DNA from: Monoglobus sp964442605
Lineage (GTDB): Bacteria; Bacillota; Clostridia; Monoglobales; Monoglobaceae
Assembly: GCA_964442605.1 (NCBI GenBank)
Contig: CAYTZR010000027.1
Location: 1-27,399, forward strand
Length of the DNA stretch: 27,399 nt
Direction: 5' to 3'
A model generated the notes under the pieces. It was not told the origin of the DNA. It saw only the letters and a program-made list of their open reading frames with translations, and made no database searches. Each line of letters opens with the position of its first letter. The first letter of the stretch is position 1. A program made the position numbers and the translations under genes. This document shows positions 1 through 7,303 of this stretch, piece by piece.

Positions 1-2
1 AA

Positions 3-365
3 GAGGATTATTTTATTGACCTCGTATTCTATAACTATATTTTGAAATGCTTTGTTTTGATAGATCTCAAAACGAAGAAAATAACTCACCAAGATGTTGG
101 ACAAATGGATATGTATATCAGAATGTATGATGAACTAAAACGCAGTGAGGGTGATAATCCAACCATTGGCATAGTATTATGTTCCGAAACGGATGAGGAT
201 ATTGCAAGATACTCTGTTATGCATGGAAACGAGCAGTTATTCGCCAGCAAGTACAAACTCTATCTTCCCACAGAAGAAGAACTGAAGGCTGAAATTGAAG
301 CACAAAAGGCTATATTTTATTTGCAGAAAAAGGACAAGGAGGAAACGACCGATGAAATTGTTTGA
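3..365 (+). CDS. YhcG-type PD-(D/E)XK nuclease, C-terminal part (cut by window edge)
   Basis: Only the end of this gene is present. The reading frame is open from base 3, so the TTG at 42 is internal and not the start. The visible 120 residues match the C-terminal nuclease domain of the DUF1016/YhcG family. They contain IDLVFYN, then VLIDLKT (the D/E-x-K part of a PD-(D/E)XK site), GQMDMYI and NPTIGIVLC, followed by an acidic-basic tail. YhcG-family proteins are DNA nucleases often found beside restriction-modification genes. The stop codon overlaps the next gene by 14 bp, so this gene is probably translated with, and works with, the methyltransferase and helicase downstream. The N-terminal half is outside the window, so integrity cannot be judged. 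Confidence 0.85.
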   Translation, partial: EDYFIDLVFYNYILKCFVLIDLKTKKITHQDVGQMDMYIRMYDELKRSEGDNPTIGIVLCSETDEDIARYSVMHGNEQLFASKYKLYLPTEEELKAEIEAQKAIFYLQKKDKEETTDEIV

Positions 366-1359
366 TTATGTAATTGGAAATCCGCCTTATCAGGAGGACA
401 GGCGAGGGGAAAGTAACACAGCACTACCTGTCTATCATGATTTTATGGAAGCAGTATATGAAGTTGGGACTGCCGTAGAGTTGATTACCCCAGCACGCTT
501 TTTATTCAACGCCGGAAGAACTCCAAAGGCATGGAATAGCAAAATGCTTAATGATGAACATTTGAAAGTTCTTGAATATGAGTCAGATGCAAGTAAGATT
601 TTTTCAATGGCTGAGATTAAAGGAGGTGTCGCTATAACATATCGAGATAGTTCAAAGAATTTTGGTGTTATAGGAACATTTACTATCTATCAAGAGTTAA
701 ACGATATATTGAAGCGAATTCTGCCCTTTGTTAAAGACGGTAATTCTCTTGCTTCAATAGCGTTTGTGGCATCAAAATTTAACACACATCAACTGTTTGC
801 GGACTATCCTGTTTATGAAGGGCATGAAAGGCGTATGTCGAGCAATGTCCTTAGCTTTGATTGCTTTCATTCAGAATTCTCAGATGGAGATGTTTTGATT
901 TATGGAGTTGAGGAAGGGAAACGAACCCAACGATACATTGCCTCCAAATATGTCGATATGACCGATCACAATATTCCGTTGTTTAAAATTGTCACTCCAA
1001 AAGCTGATGGCAACGGAACATTCGGTGACCCCCTTACCAATCCCGAGGTGCTACCCTCTAATTCAGGATTTACTCATACATTTCTTGGTATCGGTGGATT
1101 TAGTACCGAATATGAAGCAGAATCTTGTTTGAAATATATTAAGACTAAGTTTGCAAGAAACCTGCTTGGTATATTGAAAATCACACAGGACTTAAATGCT
1201 GAAAAATGGAAATACGTCCCCCTCCAAGATTTCACTTCTTCTTCCGACATTGACTGGTCGAAATCCATTCACGAGATTGACCTGCAGCTTTATCACAAGT
1301 ACGGTCTGGAAGAGAAAGAGATTGAGTTTATCGAAACCCATGTAAAGGAGATGTCGTAA
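352..1359 (+). CDS. Eco57I-type N6-adenine methyltransferase half carrying NPPY and target-recognition region
   Basis: 335-residue protein. It begins almost directly at the catalytic motif IV, with NPPY at residues 10-13 inside FDYVIGNPPYQED. It continues with ELITPARFLFNAG and TPKAWN, family signatures of Eco57I-like modification enzymes, and ends with a long specificity-type region (WKYVPLQDFT, EIDLQLYHKYGL). No SAM-binding motif I lies upstream of NPPY in this chain, so alone it should not be a complete methyltransferase. A recognisable motif-I half is at the C terminus of the next gene product. An in-frame ATG at 295 exists, but ATG 352 is chosen because AAGGAGG (336-342) sits 9 bp before it and the protein there starts like its family. 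The stop overlaps the next start as TAATG, indicating translational coupling. Confidence 0.88.
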   Translation: MKLFDYVIGNPPYQEDRRGESNTALPVYHDFMEAVYEVGTAVELITPARFLFNAGRTPKAWNSKMLNDEHLKVLEYESDASKIFSMAEIKGGVAITYRDSSKNFGVIGTFTIYQELNDILKRILPFVKDGNSLASIAFVASKFNTHQLFADYPVYEGHERRMSSNVLSFDCFHSEFSDGDVLIYGVEEGKRTQRYIASKYVDMTDHNIPLFKIVTPKADGNGTFGDPLTNPEVLPSNSGFTHTFLGIGGFSTEYEAESCLKYIKTKFARNLLGILKITQDLNAEKWKYVPLQDFTSSSDIDWSKSIHEIDLQLYHKYGLEEKEIEFIETHVKEMS

Positions 1360-4300
1360 TGGCGGCGATACAGATACAAACTGCGTCAAAGGTCGTTCCG
1401 CAATGCTATGCCTACACCACTCCCGGAGTGCCGGCGCATGACGGCTGGACAAAGATAGGCTTTACCGAGCGCGATGTGGAAACACGCATTAACGAGCAAA
1501 CGCATACCGTGGGTGTTGCCCATAAGACATGGTGGGCGCTCCGTGCCGCGTATATGACGGAGCCTTACGGAACTTTTACGGATAAGAACTTTCACGCCTA
1601 TCTGAAAAAGCTTGGGATTTCACGCGAAGCTAAGACGGAGTGGTTTTTTATAAATCCGAACACAGCACGCGACAACTTTATCGACTTTACTCAAAATCAC
1701 GGCGTTGTGTCCGATAATGACGCTGACGCGGTTATTCCGTATACGCTCCGCGATGAACAAGCGGAGGCGGTAAGGATGACGGCGGATTATTTCAGAGGTC
1801 GCGAGCATGCCGAATTTCTGTGGAACGCGAAGCCGCGTTTCGGAAAGACACTCACAGCGTATGATTTATGCATGAAGCTTGACGCGACAAATATTCTTAT
1901 CGTGACAAACCGTCCGGCTATCGCGAATTCATGGTATCAGGATTACGTGACCTTCTTCGGTCCGCAGTCCGGCTATGTTTTTGTAAGCAATGTTGACGCA
2001 GTCAAAAACAGAAAATTTGTCTACAGTCGTGAGGAATACATAGATAGAATTGATGAGAACACAAAGGGCTGTATTGAGTTTGTCAGCCTGCAGGATTTGA
2101 AAGGCTCCATCTATTTCGGCGGCAAATATGATAAGCTTCCGGAGCTTAGCAAAGACCCCAAAAAAGGTAAAACATGGGACATTCTGATTATTGACGAGGC
2201 ACACGAGGGTGTTGATACATACAAGACGGAAATCGCATTTAATCAAATACAACGCAAGTGGACGCTGCATTTGTCCGGAACGCCGTTTAAGGCTTTGGCA
2301 AACGATAAATTCCCCGAGAGTGCGATCTACAACTGGACTTATGCCGATGAGCAGAAAAGGAAGCGCGACTGGGATTCATCAAGCGAGACAGAAAATCCGT
2401 ATGCGAATTTGCCGCGACTTTCACTCTTCACTTACAAAATGTCCGACATTGTTCGTGACAGAGTAAAAAAAGGCATAGAGCTAGCCGATGATGATATTGA
2501 AGAATTTGCCTTTGACCTGAATGAGTTTTTCAAGACGAACGAATCCGGGAAATTTATCCACGACGCTGATGTGGATAAGTTCCTTGACGCTTTGACCCGG
2601 CAGGAAAAATTTCCGTTTTCCACTCCGGAGCTTCGCAATGAGTTAAAGCATACCTTTTGGATGCTAAACCGCGTGGCAAGCGCGAGGGCTCTCGCGAAGA
2701 AGCTGAGGCTCCACCCGATATTTAAGGACTACGAGATTATCCTTGCTGCCGATGACGGTAAGTTGGACGATGATGACGAGAACGAGAAGGCATACAACAG
2801 GGTAATAGACGCTATTGGCAAGTACGACAAGACCATTACCCTATCCGTGAAACAGCTTGCCACAGGAGTGACAATTCCTGAATGGACGGCGGTTCTTATG
2901 CTCTCCAATATGGCAAGCCCCGCGCTCTATATGCAGGCGGCTTTCCGTGCGCAAAACCCGTGTCTGTTCACGGACACGCAGGGTAATTCTTATCGAAAGA
3001 AAAACGCGTATGTGTTTGACTTTGATCCGGCTCGAACCCTCACGATTTTTGAGCAGTTCGCGAATGACCTGATTCCCGAAACCTCCGGAGATAAGGGAGA
3101 CTTTGACAGCCGTAAACGCCACGTGAGGGAGCTTCTTAATTTCTTTCCGGTTTACAGCGAGGACGATGAAGGCTCCATGATAGAGCTTGACGCTGAAAAG
3201 GTTTTGACCATTCCCCGCCATATTCACGCAAGAGAGGTTGTGGAGCGCGGTTTTATGTCGAATTTCCTGTTCGCCAATATCAGCGGTATTTTCGGCGCGC
3301 CAAAAGAGATCATCAATGTTATTAACAATATGCAGGCTATCGAAGAACCGAGAGCCCTTGCCCCCGCTCCTGTGGACGAAACCACGGCGGACAGACTCTG
3401 CCTGAATGAGGACGGCGAGGTTGAAATTCCGAAAGAGCGTATTATCGGTACAGCGAGTAACCTTTTCGGCGATAAGGTTTACTCCGATATTGAAAATCAA
3501 CTGGAGGCAGCTGTTGAGGAAATAAAGATGAAGGCGGATATGATGTCCAATTCTAAGAAGGATGAGTTAAAAATTCTCCGTGAACAGTTCTCAAAACCGA
3601 TAGCGGACACACTCATGGACTCAGCCAAGAAGCAATATGGCGGAGATTTAACAAAATCCGCTCAGAACCGCCTGCAGCGTGAAATTCGGGAAATCACCGA
3701 CACGGTTGTGAACCGCGAGTACGGGAATTACACAATACATGACCGACAGCTTCAAAAGGAACGCGATAACAAAATCAACGAGGCACAGAAGTCCGGCACA
3801 GCGATGACTGAAATCTCGCGAATAGATGAGGAATATACCAACATACGACGCCAAGGCTATCTGGACATGGCGGACAATATCAAGCAAAAAATCTACAGTA
3901 ACGATACCGTCAAAAAGGCAGCGGAGAGCATTGTTGAAACAGTCGATACCGAGAAGCGTAACGCGGAAAAGAATTCTATCGAAAGCAGCGTCCGCGACCA
4001 TCTGCGCGGCTTTTCACGTACCATTCCCGCGTTTCTTATGGCTTACGGCGATGAGGACACGACTCTCGCGAACTTCGATTTACTTGTGCCGGAGGACGTA
4101 TTTTGGGAGGTTACGGTTAATCCGCAAAGCGGTCAGGGAGTGACCCTTGACCAGTTCCGTATGCTGCGTGACGGCGGAGATTATATATCGGAAGCAGGCG
4201 AAAAGATGCACTTTGACGGGCGCTTGTTTGATGAGGTTGTATTTAACGACGCTGTAGCCGAGTTTATGAGAAAGCGTGCCGAACTCGCCAACTATTTTGA

Positions 4301-4742
4301 GACTGATCGCGAAGGCGACATCTTTGATTTCATTCCGCCGCAGCGCACAAATCAGATATTTACTCCGAAAAAAGTTGTAAAGGATATGGTTGACAGACTG
4401 GAACAGGAAAATCCCGGCTGCTTTGATGATCCGAACGCGACATTCGCCGATCTCTATATGAAGTCGGGAATGTATATCACGGAGATTGTTACTAGGCTTT
4501 ATCAGAGTAAACACATGAAGGCATTATACCCCGACAATGCCGAAAGGCTAAATCACATCTTCGCAAAGCAGGTGTACGGCTGCGCCCCAACAGAAATAAT
4601 ATATCGCATCTGTCTGCGTTATATTCTCGGATTTGGCAATGAGACACATATCGAGAAAAATAACATACGCCTTTGCGACACTTTAAAGTACGCAAAGAGC
4701 GGAACGATGGAAGCGGAAATGAAACATCTGTTTGAGATGTAA
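1359..4742 (+). CDS. GIY-YIG-like / SF2 helicase / SAM-binding methyltransferase-half fusion (type ISP-like restriction protein)
   Basis: 1127 residues. Residues about 15-100 resemble a GIY-YIG/T5orf172 nuclease domain (YAY at 17-19, TKIGFT at 31-36, R43, EWFF near 94-97). Residues about 125-540 form a DEAD/DEAH-type helicase. Its Walker A-like motif is AKPRFGKT (157-164), DEAH is at 279-282, SGTP at 306-309, and a motif V/VI region near 495-535 ends in QAAFRAQNP. Residues about 720-880 are charged and helical, probably coiled coil. The last 130 residues carry NQIFTPKKVV (about 998) and a motif-I-like FADLYMKSG (1029-1036), then APTEIIYRI, and stop just where an NPPY motif would normally follow. 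The missing half is the upstream gene. The start ATG 1359 overlaps the previous stop and is preceded by AAAGGAG (1344-1350). The inferred role is the ATP-driven motor and cleavage subunit of a restriction-modification system. Confidence 0.85.
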   Translation: MAAIQIQTASKVVPQCYAYTTPGVPAHDGWTKIGFTERDVETRINEQTHTVGVAHKTWWALRAAYMTEPYGTFTDKNFHAYLKKLGISREAKTEWFFINPNTARDNFIDFTQNHGVVSDNDADAVIPYTLRDEQAEAVRMTADYFRGREHAEFLWNAKPRFGKTLTAYDLCMKLDATNILIVTNRPAIANSWYQDYVTFFGPQSGYVFVSNVDAVKNRKFVYSREEYIDRIDENTKGCIEFVSLQDLKGSIYFGGKYDKLPELSKDPKKGKTWDILIIDEAHEGVDTYKTEIAFNQIQRKWTLHLSGTPFKALANDKFPESAIYNWTYADEQKRKRDWDSSSETENPYANLPRLSLFTYKMSDIVRDRVKKGIELADDDIEEFAFDLNEFFKTNESGKFIHDADVDKFLDALTRQEKFPFSTPELRNELKHTFWMLNRVASARALAKKLRLHPIFKDYEIILAADDGKLDDDDENEKAYNRVIDAIGKYDKTITLSVKQLATGVTIPEWTAVLMLSNMASPALYMQAAFRAQNPCLFTDTQGNSYRKKNAYVFDFDPARTLTIFEQFANDLIPETSGDKGDFDSRKRHVRELLNFFPVYSEDDEGSMIELDAEKVLTIPRHIHAREVVERGFMSNFLFANISGIFGAPKEIINVINNMQAIEEPRALAPAPVDETTADRLCLNEDGEVEIPKERIIGTASNLFGDKVYSDIENQLEAAVEEIKMKADMMSNSKKDELKILREQFSKPIADTLMDSAKKQYGGDLTKSAQNRLQREIREITDTVVNREYGNYTIHDRQLQKERDNKINEAQKSGTAMTEISRIDEEYTNIRRQGYLDMADNIKQKIYSNDTVKKAAESIVETVDTEKRNAEKNSIESSVRDHLRGFSRTIPAFLMAYGDEDTTLANFDLLVPEDVFWEVTVNPQSGQGVTLDQFRMLRDGGDYISEAGEKMHFDGRLFDEVVFNDAVAEFMRKRAELANYFETDREGDIFDFIPPQRTNQIFTPKKVVKDMVDRLEQENPGCFDDPNATFADLYMKSGMYITEIVTRLYQSKHMKALYPDNAERLNHIFAKQVYGCAPTEIIYRICLRYILGFGNETHIEKNNIRLCDTLKYAKSGTMEAEMKHLFEM

Positions 4743-4768
4743 CAATACCCGGAGCTTAAGGAGAGATT

Positions 4769-5443
4769 ATGAAAACTATCGCAAAAATCAGTACCGATTT
4801 TCCTACAAAGTTTGGTATTCCGCGACAAAGCGGTCTTGTCCCATCGCTTGGCGGAACTATAGTGTTTGAGCCTGAATTTCGCAACATTGATGCTGTTCGC
4901 GGGCTTGAGGAATTTTCGCACATATGGCTTTTATGGGAATTTTCCGAAGCAATAAGAAGCGACTGGTCGCCCACCGTTCGTCCGCCGCGCCTTGGCGGAA
5001 ATAAGCGTATAGGCGTTTTTGCGACGCGTTCTCCTTTTAGGCCCAATCCGATTGGACTGTCCTGTGTAAAGCTTGAAAAAATAATATCGGAATGCGATAA
5101 CGCACCGTTGCTGTATGTATCCGGCGTGGATTTAATGGACGGTACGCCGATTTACGACATAAAGCCGTATCTTCCGGGCGCTGATTGTTACCCATGTGCT
5201 TCCGGCGGCTTTACGGATAAGGTGAAAAGAAATCTTCTTACGGTGAATTGTCCGCAGGAGCTTATGCGGCGAATACCTATGGACCGGCGCGACGCGATAA
5301 CGGATATTCTGTCGCAGGATCCGCGCCCGTCCTACCAGCATGATCCCGAAAGAATTTACGGCATGAAATACGCCGATATGGAAATTAAATTTTCCGTTGA
5401 CGGCAACATCTTAAACGTTAAAGACATTATTAAATATTATTAA
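4769..5443 (+). CDS. trmO: tRNA (N6-threonylcarbamoyladenosine37-N6)-methyltransferase TrmO
   Basis: 224 residues, a normal length for TrmO (also called TsaA/YaeB). The enzyme uses SAM to methylate t6A37 of threonine tRNAs, giving m6t6A. Visible family motifs are FGIPRQSGLVPSLGG (15-29), FSHIWLLWEF (49-58), ATRSPFRPNPIGLS (85-98, the SAM-binding beta-barrel signature), DLMDGTPIYDIKPYLP (121-136) and the C-terminal DPRPSYQHD (184-192). ATG 4769 follows AAGGAGA (4758-4764). It starts 26 bp after the restriction-helicase gene on the same strand with no terminator between, so it may be co-transcribed with it, though functionally it is a housekeeping gene. Confidence 0.95.
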   Translation: MKTIAKISTDFPTKFGIPRQSGLVPSLGGTIVFEPEFRNIDAVRGLEEFSHIWLLWEFSEAIRSDWSPTVRPPRLGGNKRIGVFATRSPFRPNPIGLSCVKLEKIISECDNAPLLYVSGVDLMDGTPIYDIKPYLPGADCYPCASGGFTDKVKRNLLTVNCPQELMRRIPMDRRDAITDILSQDPRPSYQHDPERIYGMKYADMEIKFSVDGNILNVKDIIKYY

Positions 5444-5483
5444 ATATTATTATATTATTCTATATTATTCCAATAAATAACAT

Positions 5484-5508
5484 ATCGGCAGCCCGATGGA
5501 CTGCCGAT
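5484..5508. terminator. Hairpin between convergent trmO and hydA, probably shared terminator
   Basis: ATCGGCAG (5484-5491) pairs perfectly with CTGCCGAT (5501-5508) around a 9-nt loop. Downstream on the plus strand is TTATATTATCTGTTTTTT. On the minus strand the following DNA is T/A-rich but without a clean T-run. It sits between two convergent genes, so a bidirectional role is likely and stronger for the plus strand. The preceding 5425-5471 is low-complexity ATT-rich DNA. Confidence 0.7.
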
Positions 5509-5547
5509 TTATATTATCTGTTTTTTAAAACGCCTTGCAAACAGCCT

Positions 5548-7290
5548 TTAAAATCTTCCGCGATCCGTATAGGTTGTATGCAGGAGCTCATGCGCCAAAT
5601 GCGAGCCCGGCTTTCCGAAAAAGTCATTGTACAGGGTTATCATATCGGGACTTTCGTGGCTCTTTCTGATTGCACTTTTCTCGTCCTCTGAATAAAGAGC
5701 CTTTGCGCGCTGAACTCTGATATCAATATCCATTTTATCCTTTGACGGAACTATTGGCTGACCTCCGCCGTTTACACAGCCTCCGGGACATGCCATGATT
5801 TCGATAAAGTGATAGTCCGCCTTACCCTCGCGAACATTGTTAAGCAATCGTCTCGCGTTGCCCAATCCGTTGGCAACGGCAACCTTAACAGACATTCCGC
5901 CAATATCGACGGTAGCCTCCTTAATACCTTCAACACCTCTTACAGCCTTGTATTCGATTTTCTCGACTGACTTGCCGCTGAGAGTATCCGCAGCCGTCCT
6001 AAGTGCGGCTTCCATAACTCCGCCTGTAGCGCCGAATATTACGCCCGCTCCGGTTGCGCGTTCAAACGGCGCGTCAAATTCCTCATCCGGCAGCTTGCTG
6101 AACATTAATCCTGCTTCTTTAATCATCCGTGCCAGCTCGCGAGTTGAAATTACGGCATCAACATCGCGCAAGCCATCGCTCTCCATTTCGGGACGCACCG
6201 CCTCAAACTTTTTGGCAACGCATGGCATAACAGAAACCACATATATGCTCTTGGGGTCAATATTATTTTTCTTCGCGTAGTATGACTTTATAACCGCGCC
6301 AAACATCTCGTGCGGGGACTTACAGCTTGAGAGATTGTCCAAAAAGTCTGGGAAGTTATGTTCACAGAACTTTATCCATCCCGGACTGCACGAGGTAATC
6401 ATAGGCAGCTTGCCGCCGTTTTGAACACGCTCAACAAGCTCGTTTGCCTCCTCCATTATCGTAAGATCCGCTCCGGTATCTGTGTCAAACACCTTATCAA
6501 ATCCGAGTCTGCGCAACGCAGCCGCCATTTTACCTGTAACAGGAGTTCCCATCGGATAGCCAAACTCCTCGCCTAAGCCCGCTCTTACCGCCGGCGCCGT
6601 CTGAACAATAACGTATTTATCCTTATCCGCGATCGCATCCCAGATTTCCTTTGTATTATCCTTTTCCTTAAGAGCTCCCGTGGGACATGAGATTATACAC
6701 TGTCCGCAGTTTACGCAGGAGGTATCGGCAAGCGGCATATCAAACGCCGAGGCAACCTTTGTTTTAAATCCGCGCTCCATCGTGTCAATAACCGCCACTG
6801 TCTGGACGTTCTTACACATATTAACGCATCTGCGGCATAAAATACACTTATTATTATCTCTTACAATCGATGTTGAAACATCATCTATGTCATAGCTGTT
6901 CATCTCGCCCTGATATGTAATATCACGAACTCCAAGCTCATCGGCGAGCGATTGCAGCTCGCAGCTCCGGTTTCTGACACAGCTCAGACAGCTTCTGTCA
7001 TGATTTGAAAGCAAAAGCTCCAAGGTCACTCTTCTCTGCTGTCTTACCTTTGGTGTATTTGTGTAAATTTCCAAGCCCTCCGACACAGGATATACGCAGG
7101 AAGCCTGCAAAGCCTTTGCTCCCTTGACTTCAACAATGCACATTCTGCATGAGCCGGTCTTGCTAACATCCTTTAAATAACACAAGGTAGGAATTTCAAT
7201 CCCATTTTCACGAGCCGCCTCAAGAACAGTGTAATTATCGGGAACAGACAGCTCCATACCGTTTATTTTAATATTAACATTATTCGACAT
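5548..7290 (-). CDS. hydA: [FeFe] hydrogenase catalytic subunit, group A, bifurcating/Hnd type (HydA/HndD)
   Basis: 580 residues. The protein reduces protons (or oxidises H2) at an H-cluster in the cytoplasm. Domains in order are: an N-terminal 2Fe-2S ferredoxin (C37, C48, C51, C65); a His-Cys 4Fe-4S site (H97, C101, C104, C110); two 4Fe-4S clusters (C149/152/155/159 and C192/195/198/202); then the H-cluster domain with L1 TSCSPGW (C301), L2 MPC (C357), L3 ACPGGC (C501, C505) and the small-subunit tail. This layout, with NuoF-, NuoE- and HndB-like partners, is that of trimeric/tetrameric electron-bifurcating hydrogenases. L1 has Ser after the first Cys, where CpI has a second Cys. It is the last gene of the operon, 13 bp after hydB, with AAGGAGGG before ATG 7290. 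No C-terminal 2Fe-2S extension is seen. Confidence 0.95.
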   Translation of the reverse strand: MSNNVNIKINGMELSVPDNYTVLEAARENGIEIPTLCYLKDVSKTGSCRMCIVEVKGAKALQASCVYPVSEGLEIYTNTPKVRQQRRVTLELLLSNHDRSCLSCVRNRSCELQSLADELGVRDITYQGEMNSYDIDDVSTSIVRDNNKCILCRRCVNMCKNVQTVAVIDTMERGFKTKVASAFDMPLADTSCVNCGQCIISCPTGALKEKDNTKEIWDAIADKDKYVIVQTAPAVRAGLGEEFGYPMGTPVTGKMAAALRRLGFDKVFDTDTGADLTIMEEANELVERVQNGGKLPMITSCSPGWIKFCEHNFPDFLDNLSSCKSPHEMFGAVIKSYYAKKNNIDPKSIYVVSVMPCVAKKFEAVRPEMESDGLRDVDAVISTRELARMIKEAGLMFSKLPDEEFDAPFERATGAGVIFGATGGVMEAALRTAADTLSGKSVEKIEYKAVRGVEGIKEATVDIGGMSVKVAVANGLGNARRLLNNVREGKADYHFIEIMACPGGCVNGGGQPIVPSKDKMDIDIRVQRAKALYSEDEKSAIRKSHESPDMITLYNDFFGKPGSHLAHELLHTTYTDRGRF

Positions 7291-7303
7291 TTCTATTCCC
7301 TCC

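Noticed and set aside
295..351. 57-bp N-terminal extension of the methyltransferase-half ORF
   Set aside because: No ribosome site at 295, the extension is only frame-shifted YhcG coding sequence, and a strong AAGGAGG precedes 352.
2841..3500. 219-codon minus-strand ORF
   Set aside because: Antisense shadow of the restriction-helicase gene, whose motifs are unambiguous in the plus frame.
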